Positions 7,397 through 14,702 of a DNA stretch of 64,000 bases are shown one piece after another. Position 1 is the first letter of the stretch, and each line of letters starts with the position of its first letter. The notes under the pieces were generated by a model, which had not been told where the DNA came from, made no database searches, and saw nothing but the letters and a program-made list of their open reading frames with translations. Origin of the DNA: Phoenicibacter sp963592435 (lineage in GTDB: Bacteria > Actinomycetota > Coriobacteriia > Coriobacteriales > Eggerthellaceae); assembly GCA_963592435.1 (NCBI GenBank), contig CAVAWT010000002.1, forward strand, positions 1-64,000, given 5' to 3'. Made by a program: the position numbers and the translations under genes.

Positions 7397-8278
7397 ATGA
7401 TAGCATGGGCGACTGAAGTCGATCTTTCAGAATATGAAAAGTTCCGCCTTAAATGTTCCAGAGCGTTTCAACTAGCGCTCACAGATGTCGACGACGCAGG
7501 TAAAATCGAGATGATAATCTCAATTCCTGTCAGAAACTGCTACACAAACGAATATATGGGACGCGAAAACGTCGATTATTACCCACGCGATTTTTGTCTA
7601 AATGGCGAAGATTCGTTTGGGCCACACAATGCGCTTGATTATGCGCACATGTATTATGAGGAAGCAAAAAGTTACACCGACCCAAAAATGAGGCAAGTGC
7701 GTGCTGAGTGTTTAAAAGCGGCAGAACTTTTGTGTTTGCACACAGTCACTGAGAAGAACTGGTCGCGGTGCGGTGAAGCTTGGCGTCTTTTGGGAAACGT
7801 TTACCTCCTTAGTGGCGAAGAAAAGACTTTATGGCCACAATCAACATGCGAGGTAAAAGAAGGATTTCCTGAGATTATGAAAATCGCATCAGCAGATGAG
7901 CGAGCCGCACTAAGTTTTAAAAATGCGGTTACTCAGGGCGATTTTGAGGCGCTATATAAATTGTCTGACTTAAAAATTGAAGGCAGGGGTTGCAAGACCG
8001 ATTATGCGCAAGCCTTTAAACTTTTAAACCGTGCTTGGAGAAAAAGAAACGATGTCGATCAGGTCACAATAGGAAACGTCGCTTTGCGCTTAGGTCAAGT
8101 TTATGAAAAAGCGATAGGCACCGAGCAAAACCTTGACTTAGCTCAAAGCTTTTACGAAAAAGCCATTATCTCGTTTGAAATAGCAATACGTGAGGACATT
8201 GACGCTTTCGACCTTTTGTCTAGTGCGGAGCGCGGGTTACGAAGAGTTACACAAGAAAAGGGGCTTCTGAGCGCATAG
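7397..8278 (+). CDS. Sel1/TPR-like repeat protein
   Basis: This is a 293-residue soluble protein of unknown function. The second half has Sel1-type helical repeats: ALYKLSDLKIEGRGCKTDYA with AFKLLNRAW, then ALRLGQVYEKAIG with AQSFYEKAI. The first part (DYAHMYYEEAKSY and AWRLLGNVYLLSG) may be degenerate repeats of the same kind. There is no signal peptide or membrane segment. Such repeats form protein-binding solenoids. It is a single gene with no functional neighbour. Confidence 0.6.
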   Translation: MIAWATEVDLSEYEKFRLKCSRAFQLALTDVDDAGKIEMIISIPVRNCYTNEYMGRENVDYYPRDFCLNGEDSFGPHNALDYAHMYYEEAKSYTDPKMRQVRAECLKAAELLCLHTVTEKNWSRCGEAWRLLGNVYLLSGEEKTLWPQSTCEVKEGFPEIMKIASADERAALSFKNAVTQGDFEALYKLSDLKIEGRGCKTDYAQAFKLLNRAWRKRNDVDQVTIGNVALRLGQVYEKAIGTEQNLDLAQSFYEKAIISFEIAIREDIDAFDLLSSAERGLRRVTQEKGLLSA

Positions 8279-8469
8279 GGCAAGCTTTTAAATGTGGTCT
8301 TTGATGCTGGCAACCCTTCACTTTCAACATTTTAGAGTGTGATTGAGGCTCTGGTCTTAAAAGTTGCTGTTGAGCTTGCGTAGATGTGTGACCTTAACTT
8401 AGGTCTGCAATTTCCACGCTTCGTCTTGCATTATTGTCTAATTGTCTCACATTAACAAAAGGAGTAAAT

Positions 8470-8577
8470 ATGGCAATGTCATCAGTAACAGTTAGGGTGG
8501 ACGAGGCGGACAAGCAGGCAGCGAGCGCTGTGACTGCATATTATGGACTGAGCTTGTCTACAAACTCTACTTCCTAA
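8470..8577 (+). pseudogene. Truncated RelB/DinJ-type antitoxin gene
   Basis: A good ribosome binding site (AAAAGGAG) leads to a 35-codon frame starting MAMSSVTVRVDEADKQAA, the typical N-terminus of RelB/DinJ antitoxins. The frame departs from the family after about residue 28 and stops. Full-length members have about 85-100 residues, and no toxin gene follows. The end overlaps the 3' end of the leftward fic gene, so an insertion or recombination joining fic here probably removed the rest. Confidence 0.65.
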
Positions 8578-9442
8578 ACGCATCATTTGGGTCAACGTTT
8601 TTTAAAAGTTGTGGGTTTTCAAAAAGTTCCGTGCAGATGAGGTCTTCTCGATTAAGCTCGTTATTTGCAAAATCAAGCAAATTTTCATAGAAAGCAACAA
8701 GAAAGCTGTCATCTGGGTAAATGTTTGCCGCAGCGTTTCTATACATGCTGCGAACAAGGGCGTCTCTGAAATAGGCTGAGTGTTTTTCAAAAGGCTCGTT
8801 TGTTGCAGAAAAGCCAAGGTGATTAAGGTACACTTCTGAAAAAACTGCAATTGTGCGTGTGTTTCCTTCATAAAATGGATGAACCTGCCACAGAAAAGCA
8901 ATTGTGTGGCAAAAACTTTTCAGTTCTTCATCATTAAATGTTGTATACAGCTTTGAATTCTCTTTATTGAAAGCTGCATTAAGTGACAACTCGTAACTTA
9001 ATGGGTCGGCATAAAGAACACTGTCGCCATTTAAAATTTCTTCTTGCTTAATTAAGCGCTCAGTTTTGAACTCGCCTGGATGGTAGATTTCAGCGTCTAA
9101 ATCTTGAAACAAATATTTATGAATTGCAGGTAAAATAGATGGTGTGAGGCAAAATGTGTTTCTTGCCAAAAGTTCTGCAATCCTCTGGCTAACAAGGTCC
9201 GCCTCAGCAGTGTCCGCATGTTTTCCTCCAGAGTGATAGTCTCTGATTAAGTCACTCGCCTCTTGTAAACTGCGCTCATTTTCAACGTAACTTTTTGCAA
9301 CACTTTTAAGGTATGGAGACACTTCCAACCCGTCAACATCCTGCAAGCCAATGGCAACTGCCCAGTAATGCTGGCGCGACTCTCGCGTCGTGTGTTGCTC
9401 AAAAGGAACGTATGGGTGATTGTCGTAACTATCGGCTGTCAT
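8567..9442 (-). CDS. Fic family protein (putative AMP transferase)
   Basis: This is a 291-residue Fic-domain protein. The core motif HPFYEGNTRT (about residues 190-199) fits HPFx(D/E)GN(G/T)R, with the catalytic His and phosphate-binding loop intact. Such enzymes usually transfer AMP from ATP to a hydroxyl side chain of a target. The N-terminal GLQDVDGLEVSPYLKSVAKS segment with the following EN pair resembles VbhA-type antitoxin helices that are often fused to Fic proteins and inhibit them (inference). It overlaps the antitoxin remnant at its 3' end and a small frame at its 5' end. Confidence 0.85.
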   Translation of the reverse strand: MTADSYDNHPYVPFEQHTTRESRQHYWAVAIGLQDVDGLEVSPYLKSVAKSYVENERSLQEASDLIRDYHSGGKHADTAEADLVSQRIAELLARNTFCLTPSILPAIHKYLFQDLDAEIYHPGEFKTERLIKQEEILNGDSVLYADPLSYELSLNAAFNKENSKLYTTFNDEELKSFCHTIAFLWQVHPFYEGNTRTIAVFSEVYLNHLGFSATNEPFEKHSAYFRDALVRSMYRNAAANIYPDDSFLVAFYENLLDFANNELNREDLICTELFENPQLLKNVDPNDAFRK

Positions 9443-9545
9443 AGTGTAATTTTACAACATTGGCATTGTTCATCAAACCAATTCTGCGCCCCAAGGCGTC
9501 GGCCACTGGAATATCTGACACCAAAATTCTTAAATCCTCACACAT
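9429..9545 (-). CDS. Small open frame between EFR1 ferredoxin and fic, uncertain
   Basis: This is a 38-codon frame on the minus strand, starting MCEDLRILVSDIPVADALGR. Its ATG overlaps the end of the upstream ferredoxin gene (ATGTGTGA) and its end overlaps the fic start by 14 bases, so it fills the gap exactly and could couple translation of the two genes. There is no Shine-Dalgarno sequence and I recognise no family. It may be a chance frame. Confidence 0.25.
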   Translation of the reverse strand: MCEDLRILVSDIPVADALGRRIGLMNNANVVKLHYDSR

Positions 9546-10275
9546 TCGGGTTAACGTATTGCCCGTGGGCTTTCGTTTTTGGACCGCACTGGATTGAGAA
9601 TTTTGGGCATCGATGCAGGCACCCAAGGCACATTACGCAAGTTTCTTTTACCCACTTTGGACGACCGCCTTGCACCTTGATAGCATGAACGGGGCATTTC
9701 TTCTCACAAAGTCCACAGCCAATACATGTGTCTTCAACGCTAAACCTGCTTGTTTTTCTGCCCCTGTTATCATAAATTCGTTTAGCAACTAAGGTGCTTA
9801 AAAATGCTGGTGTTCTTCCTTTCATATGTGACACTTGCCTTTTTGCCTTAACTCCAGAAATTACATCATCAATCATTTCTTCTGTTTTGGCTAAAAACTT
9901 GTCTTGCGCCTCCTTAGTTGAAATGTCGAACATTGGGGTATATGTGTCAACCATCTGAACCGAAAAGTAGGCATCGAAATTGCGACCTTTAAGTTTATTG
10001 TTAGCAAGTACGCCTGTCGCTCCAGGAGTTGTGCCATAAGTTGCAACGAAGTAGAGATATTCTGCGCATAAGTTTGCTTTTTCTAAAAACTCATCAACAA
10101 TGCTCGGCAAACACCAAAAATATGTTGGAACAACCATTCCAATTGTTCTGTCTTCAAAATCAAAGCGGCCTTCATCAACGCACTCAGGAATTGAAACAAT
10201 TTCATCACCAACAGCCTCAGCAATTCTTTTTGCCACATACTTTGAATTTCCAGTTGCTGAAAAATATAAAATCAT
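9538..10275 (-). CDS. EFR1-type flavodoxin/ferredoxin fusion protein
   Basis: This is a 245-residue protein with an N-terminal flavodoxin-like domain (FSATGNSKYVAKRIAEAV, residues 5-22) and two C-terminal [4Fe-4S] motifs. The first has Cys184, 187, 190 and 194 (CIGCGLCEKKCP); the second has Cys213, 216, 219 and 223 (CVMCLGCLHRCP). This is the EFR1-family ferrodoxin architecture, a cytoplasmic electron carrier in anaerobes whose partners are mostly unknown. Its ATG lies two bases after the stop of a 16-residue leader that copies the start of the ADP-ribosylglycohydrolase gene, and it has no strong binding site of its own. Confidence 0.88.
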   Translation of the reverse strand: MILYFSATGNSKYVAKRIAEAVGDEIVSIPECVDEGRFDFEDRTIGMVVPTYFWCLPSIVDEFLEKANLCAEYLYFVATYGTTPGATGVLANNKLKGRNFDAYFSVQMVDTYTPMFDISTKEAQDKFLAKTEEMIDDVISGVKAKRQVSHMKGRTPAFLSTLVAKRIYDNRGRKTSRFSVEDTCIGCGLCEKKCPVHAIKVQGGRPKWVKETCVMCLGCLHRCPKFSIQCGPKTKAHGQYVNPNV

Positions 10276-10277
10276 GA

Positions 10278-10328
10278 TTAATAAACCCCACTTTCCGTTC
10301 CTGTGTCTTTTTCAATCGCACCGAGCAA
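10278..10328 (-). pseudogene. Leader frame copied from the ADP-ribosylglycohydrolase gene start
   Basis: This 16-codon frame starts at TTG with AAGGAGG upstream and encodes MLGAIEKDTGTESGVY. The promoter -10 box, the binding site, the TTG start and the first five codons match the ADP-ribosylglycohydrolase gene at 7030. It stops two bases before the EFR1 ferredoxin ATG. It is either a remnant of a second glycohydrolase gene or a recruited expression signal, now driving the ferredoxin by translational coupling (inference). Confidence 0.6.
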
Positions 10329-10333
10329 GTTTG

Positions 10334-10366
10334 CCTCCTTGATTTTTTAACTATAAAAAAATTATA
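10334..10366 (-). promoter_or_regulatory. Promoter -10 box and binding site ahead of the EFR1 leader frame
   Basis: On the minus strand, TATAAT (10361-10366) is followed by AAGGAGG (10334-10340) and the TTG at 10328. It repeats the layout at 7030-7070, including the CTTATAATT context. No clear -35 box is visible. Confidence 0.5.
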
Positions 10367-10482
10367 AGCCTTTTGCAGTTTGCAGTATATCAATCATCGC
10401 AAACACCATCACCTGCACCACACTTAAATCACTCCTACACCTCGAAGGCATTAGCTACTAGTATCATAGACATAACAATTTG

Positions 10483-10511
10483 TTAACGTACGTTAAAGCG
10501 TATGCTATAAT
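10483..10511 (+). promoter_or_regulatory. Promoter and palindromic operator of yefM-yoeB
   Basis: A -35 box TTAACG (10483-10488), a 17-bp spacer and a perfect -10 box TATAAT (10506-10511) precede the module. The perfect 14-bp palindrome TTAACGTACGTTAA (10483-10496) covers the -35 box, as expected for an operator at which the YefM-YoeB complex represses its own promoter. Binding is inferred from position and symmetry. Confidence 0.65.
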
Positions 10512-10539
10512 AAGGCTATCACGAACAAGGAGGAAAATT

Positions 10540-10791
10540 ATGACTTCAATGAGTGCGACAGCTTTACGAAACGACATCTACAACGTGATTGAGGAAGTGA
10601 ACGAGACTGCAGAGCCGATCCTTGTAACTAACAAGCGTGGTAAAAGTGCAGTTCTTCTGGGCGAAGACGACTGGCGCTCCATTGAAGAAACGCTTTACAT
10701 CAACAGCATCCCCAGCCTCGCCAGTGCAATAGAAACCGAGATTAACGACAGCATTGAAGGTTGTTGCACCTCAGACGAACTCGATTGGTAG
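10540..10791 (+). CDS. yefM: YefM-type antitoxin (Phd/YefM family)
   Basis: This 83-residue antitoxin begins MTSMSATALRNDIYNVIEEV, the typical Phd/YefM DNA-binding start, followed by PILVTNKRGKSAVLLGEDDW, the family signature. The acidic C-terminus would fold over the YoeB active site. The start at 10540 is fixed by AAGGAGG; an open frame begins at 10480 but has no binding site and lies over the promoter. The toxin gene begins three bases after the stop. Confidence 0.9.
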   Translation: MTSMSATALRNDIYNVIEEVNETAEPILVTNKRGKSAVLLGEDDWRSIEETLYINSIPSLASAIETEINDSIEGCCTSDELDW

Positions 10792-10794
10792 CAC

Positions 10795-11058
10795 ATGTGG
10801 AAAGTTGTTTTCACAAAGCAAGCGCAAAAAGATGCAAAGAAGCTGAAGTCCAGCAATCTCGACAAAAAGGCTAAAACATTGATTGAGGTTCTCAGAGACG
10901 ACCCATTTCAAACGCCACCACCTTTTAAGGCTCTCCGAGGGAATTTGAGCGGAGCCTATTCAAGAAGAATTAACATCCAGCACCGCCTTGTTTACACCGT
11001 TATTCCCACTCTACACACAGTAAAAGTTATCAGCATGTGGACGCATTATGATTTTTGA
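10795..11058 (+). CDS. yoeB: YoeB/Txe-type toxin
   Basis: This 87-residue RelE-superfamily toxin cleaves mRNA at the ribosome A site. Family hallmarks are KVVFTKQAQKDAKKL at the start, the GNLSGAYSRRINIQHRLVY core with the basic catalytic residues, and the C-terminal SMWTHYDF ending in His-Tyr. It is translated from the same mRNA as YefM, with a 3-bp gap, and the pair looks intact. Confidence 0.92.
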   Translation: MWKVVFTKQAQKDAKKLKSSNLDKKAKTLIEVLRDDPFQTPPPFKALRGNLSGAYSRRINIQHRLVYTVIPTLHTVKVISMWTHYDF

Positions 11059-11111
11059 GGGTAAATTCACACAAAAAAACTAATGACGTCAGTGGGTTGA
11101 ATAATTAATTC

Positions 11112-11273
11112 TTATGCTTCGGGCAAACTCTCACGTGATATACAAATTCCAATGTATGAAAAATTGAACAAGAAGAAAACATCACCTTTTACAAGCCAAA
11201 GCACAACTGCAACCGCTTCAAAACAAGCGAAAATTATAAAAGGCAGGATGTATTTATTAAGCTGGCTTTTCAT
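11112..11273 (-). pseudogene. Remnant of a 4Fe-4S-binding membrane protein gene
   Basis: This 53-codon minus-strand frame begins MKSQLNKYILPFIIFACFEA and continues with one hydrophobic segment and FFLFNFSYIGICIS. I recognise this as the N-terminus of YccM/NapH-like polytopic [4Fe-4S] proteins of Coriobacteriia and Clostridia, which run to about 250-300 residues. Here the frame breaks off after the first segment, and no cysteine motifs follow. It occupies most of the 394-bp gap between yoeB and the rhodanese gene. It could instead be a small membrane peptide gene. Confidence 0.42.
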
Positions 11274-11452
11274 TAGTTCACTTTTAATGATAACACCTTG
11301 AATTTACCTTGCTCCTGCACTTTAACGCCGTAATGATTGTTTTAGTCAATTTATTCCCTTGAAAAAAATTCAGTTTTAGTTACAATCAATGCGTGCGATT
11401 CTGCTCTAACGCACACAGGAGTATATTGTTTTAAATGAAAGGTTTGATTTAA

Positions 11453-12556
11453 ATGACTGTAAAAAAAGTAACGACGCTTTTCACGGCGCTTGTGGCATGT
11501 GCCCTTCTGGCATTTGCACTTGTTGGCTGCTCGAGCAACTCGTCGTCGAGCAACACAAGTTCTTCTGATTCTTCAAAAACAACATCTGAAAAAGTTGAAT
11601 CGGTGGAGCAAAAGACTGTTTATGTGACACCAGCTTGGCTCAATTCTGCCATGAATGGCGAGCAAAAGGGCTATGAAAACGTAAGCATTTTCGAAGTTGT
11701 CTATGACGACTCTGCTAAAAAAGGAACTTATGACCAAGGCCACATCAAGGGCGCTGTTTTGGCAGCTGACGTTGATGTTGAAGACGCCGATGGAACCGAG
11801 GCAAGACCATACAACCTTCTTCCTGCGGCAGAAATGGAGCAAAATCTGCTGAAGCGCGGAATCACGAAGGACACTAAGGTTGTGCTTTACGGCGACGACA
11901 TTTCAGGCGTTGCACGCGTTGCATTCGGCCTGCTTTGGGCTGGCGTTGAAGACGTGAAAATTTTGAATGGTGGCTTGGACGCTTGGAAATCGGCAGGTTA
12001 TTCAACAGAAACAACTGCAAATTCTCCAAAAGCTGCAACTTCTTTTGGAACAACAGTTCCAGCACATCCTGAATATCAACTCTCGATGGCTGACGCAAAA
12101 ACTAAGCTGACCTCCGATTCTAACTTCAAGCTTGTTTCAATTCGAAGCGAAGAAGAGTGGCTCGGAAAAACAAGTGGCTACACATACATCGACCGCGCTG
12201 GTGAACCTGAAGGTGCTGTTTGGGGCAAAGGCGCAAAAACTGCCTCTGACGTTGCCGATTTCACTAATGACGATGGCACAGTTAAAGACCTCGCAGGCAT
12301 CGAAAAAGTTTGGAGTGGGCTTAACTTCACGCTAAAAAATGAACTTTCGTTCTATTGCGGAACGGGCTGGAGAGCTTGCGTGCCTTTCCTTGTGCTTTAT
12401 GAAAACGGCTACACCAACATCTCAGTTTATGACGGTGGCTGGTACGAGTGGCAGATGTATGGCGACAACCCAGTGCAGGTTGGCGACCCAAGCTCAAGTT
12501 CTTGCGAGCACACAACTGTTTCTGCTCTGCCAACCGACAAAAAATCGGCAGAATAA
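11453..12556 (+). CDS. Double-rhodanese sulfurtransferase lipoprotein
   Basis: This 367-residue exported lipoprotein has a signal peptide with lipobox LVGC (Cys26), then a Ser-rich linker and two rhodanese domains (about residues 55-180 and 205-345). The second domain has the active-site loop CGTGWRA (Cys near residue 302), so it can carry a persulfide and act as a thiosulfate or 3-mercaptopyruvate sulfurtransferase outside the membrane. In the first domain the loop reads YGDDISG with no cysteine, so that half is structural, as is usual for this family. The binding site AAAGG lies before ATG 11453. It is probably monocistronic. Confidence 0.9.
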   Translation: MTVKKVTTLFTALVACALLAFALVGCSSNSSSSNTSSSDSSKTTSEKVESVEQKTVYVTPAWLNSAMNGEQKGYENVSIFEVVYDDSAKKGTYDQGHIKGAVLAADVDVEDADGTEARPYNLLPAAEMEQNLLKRGITKDTKVVLYGDDISGVARVAFGLLWAGVEDVKILNGGLDAWKSAGYSTETTANSPKAATSFGTTVPAHPEYQLSMADAKTKLTSDSNFKLVSIRSEEEWLGKTSGYTYIDRAGEPEGAVWGKGAKTASDVADFTNDDGTVKDLAGIEKVWSGLNFTLKNELSFYCGTGWRACVPFLVLYENGYTNISVYDGGWYEWQMYGDNPVQVGDPSSSSCEHTTVSALPTDKKSAE

Positions 12557-12579
12557 AGCGTTAAAGCTGGCCAAATCAC

Positions 12580-13005
12580 ATGAAGCGCAGAATTGCTTGC
12601 ATAATCTTCGACTTTCTTAGCCTAGCCTCAATTGTGGGTGTTCTTGTTTTGCAACACTTCGCCACAACAAGGATGGGCATGATACGCTGGCTTAATTCAT
12701 ACAACAGGGGCATAGAGAGCAGTATGCCCCTCGATTTTTTGACGGCACTTGCTGTGATTATTACGGCAGGTTTCTTGATTGCGTCAGTCTATCTGTCGAT
12801 TAAGAACAAGCAAATGAAGAAGGCGTTGACAATTGTTAAAATTGTAGCTGCAGCGCTTTGTCTTATTTGCGTGCTCTACGTAATTTTTGGAACAACCACC
12901 AAAACATTCAGAATTCACTACTTTGCCATCCTTCTGTTTTCAATGGCATCTTCCTTCACTTCAATTAGTAACATTATTCGGCTTTTTCCTGCAAAAACCA
13001 ATTAA
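12580..13005 (+). CDS. Small integral membrane protein of unknown function
   Basis: This is a 141-residue protein with about four hydrophobic segments: residues about 8-26 (IIFDFLSLASIVGVLVLQ), 52-74 (FLTALAVIITAGFLIASVYL), 83-103, and 112-133. There are no recognisable motifs. It starts 23 bases after the rhodanese lipoprotein and may be cotranscribed with it. I do not recognise a family. Confidence 0.6.
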   Translation: MKRRIACIIFDFLSLASIVGVLVLQHFATTRMGMIRWLNSYNRGIESSMPLDFLTALAVIITAGFLIASVYLSIKNKQMKKALTIVKIVAAALCLICVLYVIFGTTTKTFRIHYFAILLFSMASSFTSISNIIRLFPAKTN

Positions 13006-13006
13006 T

Positions 13007-13227
13007 GACACTAGGGACGGTCTTTTTGAGGACTTCTGCGAGGTGCAAAGGTCCTCGATAACCGAGCCGAGCAACCCGTTCACAATTTTCTCCTCATTTC
13101 CTCTTAAACTCGGACGCTTCGCGTCCTCAAACACCTCGGAAGACCCATTCGTCGAAAATTGCTCACTGCTCGCCTAAGGTTATCTCAGACCCTTGCGCCT
13201 CGCAGACACCGGGGACGGTCCTTTTGA
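13007..13227. mobile_element. MITE-like repeat element
   Basis: This 221-bp non-coding element has two layers. Outer direct copies, GACACTAGGGACGGTCTTTT (13007-) and GACACCGGGGACGGTCCTTT (13205-), agree at 20 of 23 positions. Inside them are imperfect inverted repeats of about 40 bp (13035-13073 and 13167-13206), both beginning TCTGCGAGG when read inward. In the centre is a perfect hairpin, GGACGC-TTC-GCGTCC (13112-13126). It is more GC-rich than its surroundings and has no transposase, so it would need one in trans. It lies two bases after the preceding stop codon. Confidence 0.6.
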
Positions 13228-13327
13228 TGGTCCTTGCATTTCCGATTTACTTCAATTTTAATGTTGTTTTCTGCGATAATTAAATGAGCGTTTTTTATCA
13301 ATAATTATTTTTGAAAAGGGGACGATT

Positions 13328-13879
13328 ATGGATTCAAAAGAGGCATTAAAGAAGCTCGAAGCGGGTAATGCTCGTTATGTCGACGCTGTTGCAAACGATG
13401 GCGACGTTTCAAAAGCAATTCGAAAGGACACTTTCACAAACGGTCAACACCCACACACTGTTGTTTTGACTTGTTCCGATTCACGCGTTGTGCCAGAACA
13501 CATTTTCATGTGTGGCTTGGGCGAGCTGTTTGTCATTCGCGTTGCGGGCAACATTGTGACTGACACGCAACTTGCGAGCGTCGTTTATGCAACTTCGCAC
13601 CTAAAAAGCCCGCTCGTCGTTGTCATGGGGCACACTCATTGCGGTGCAATTGAAGCTGCGATGACTCACGGTGGTCATGGTTGTTTGTCTGCTCTCACTG
13701 CTCCAATCGAAGAGGCAATCGGGGGAGAGACTGACGACTGCAAGGCTTGCGAGCTCAACGTCAACGCTTCGCTTAGCGCGCTTAAAAATCATCCAGAGGT
13801 GCAGGAATTGATGAAAGGTGGCGTTGAAGTTGTTGGCGCAATCTATGACATCGAAACAGGAAAAGTTAAGTTTCTTTAA
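13328..13879 (+). CDS. Beta-class carbonic anhydrase
   Basis: This 183-residue cytoplasmic zinc enzyme interconverts CO2 and bicarbonate. The zinc ligands Cys49, His102 and Cys105 (TCSDSRVVPE and GHTHCGA) and the Asp51-Arg53 dyad are all present. The order and spacing fit the compact beta class found in many anaerobes. A GGGG-type binding site precedes ATG 13328. It converges on the LUD gene, with a perfect hairpin between the stops. Confidence 0.93.
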   Translation: MDSKEALKKLEAGNARYVDAVANDGDVSKAIRKDTFTNGQHPHTVVLTCSDSRVVPEHIFMCGLGELFVIRVAGNIVTDTQLASVVYATSHLKSPLVVVMGHTHCGAIEAAMTHGGHGCLSALTAPIEEAIGGETDDCKACELNVNASLSALKNHPEVQELMKGGVEVVGAIYDIETGKVKFL

Positions 13880-13904
13880 AGCTTTGAATAAGTTTAATCG
13901 TGGA

Positions 13905-13932
13905 TGTCTGACACTAGAAAAGGTGTCAGACA
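13905..13932. terminator. Hairpin between convergent carbonic anhydrase and LUD genes
   Basis: TGTCTGACAC (13905-13914) pairs perfectly with GTGTCAGACA (13923-13932) around an eight-base loop. It sits one base before the LUD stop codon. Neither strand has a clear U-tract after the stem, so it may be a bidirectional transcript boundary or RNA-stability element rather than a classical terminator. Confidence 0.45.
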
Positions 13933-13933
13933 A

Positions 13934-14572
13934 CTAAAACCCTAAGTCTTCCGCAATGAGGATAACTTTGATTCTACCCTTGTGGCGGTTGTGACGTGTT
14001 ATCACGATGTTACAACACATGCAATCATCATTGTGGCAGTTACCACAAACTCCAACTTTTGCACATGGCGTGTCGCATCCAAGTTTTGTTGCGTTAGGTG
14101 GGCAAGCAACTGTTTGGATTCTGTCGATTGCATCATCAACGCTACGAACAACTTTGTTCATGCCAACAAGCAAAATGATCTGCTTTGGTCCATAAAGAAA
14201 ACACGCAAGACGGTTGCAATTGCCGTCGATGTTAACAAGTTCGCCTTTTGTCGTAATTGCGTTTGTGCTCATGAAAAAAGTGTCGCATGAGAGATGCCTT
14301 TGAATGATCTCCTCCATTTGCGCTGCCTCCGTTGCCTTTGCGCGATCAAGCATAACATAGTTGCCCTGTTCCAGCGCACTTTTAACACCCGTTTCCTCAA
14401 AGCTAACAGTTCCACCCCACCCAATTGATGAACCTTGTGGAACAAATTCTTTAACGAGATCAACTGCATGCGCTGAGTCTTCGCAGAAATAGCCTTCCAT
14501 CCCCCGCTTTTCAAGATTCTTGATTAACGTTTCTGCCGTTTTTGCAAAAGCTTCACTTCTTGCGTCTGTCAT
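13934..14572 (-). CDS. LUD-domain protein (lactate utilisation LutC-like)
   Basis: This is a 212-residue protein of the LUD (DUF162) superfamily. Visible family features are GSSIGWGGTVSFEETGVKSA, DTFFMSTNAITTKGELVNID and ILLVGMNKVV. The C-terminus adds a cysteine-rich stretch with CGNCHNDDCMCC that could bind metal. LutC proteins act with Fe-S subunits in lactate oxidation, but neither lutA nor lutB is nearby. Stand-alone LUD proteins of this kind are common in anaerobes and have no assigned reaction. AGGAGG precedes ATG 14572. Confidence 0.82.
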   Translation of the reverse strand: MTDARSEAFAKTAETLIKNLEKRGMEGYFCEDSAHAVDLVKEFVPQGSSIGWGGTVSFEETGVKSALEQGNYVMLDRAKATEAAQMEEIIQRHLSCDTFFMSTNAITTKGELVNIDGNCNRLACFLYGPKQIILLVGMNKVVRSVDDAIDRIQTVACPPNATKLGCDTPCAKVGVCGNCHNDDCMCCNIVITRHNRHKGRIKVILIAEDLGF

Positions 14573-14702
14573 GATTGCCTCCTAACAATTTGATTTAACA
14601 CCTTATATTATACAACTTGCGCATTCGCTTTTGCTCTGCCCTGAGGCCACCCGATTTGACGAACTATACATTAAATCCAGTTTTAGTGCTAGCATTATCT
14701 CT

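Noticed and set aside
11453..12556. First rhodanese domain as damaged by mutation
   Set aside because: Loss of the catalytic Cys in the N-terminal domain is normal in tandem-rhodanese sulfurtransferases, and the second domain has it.
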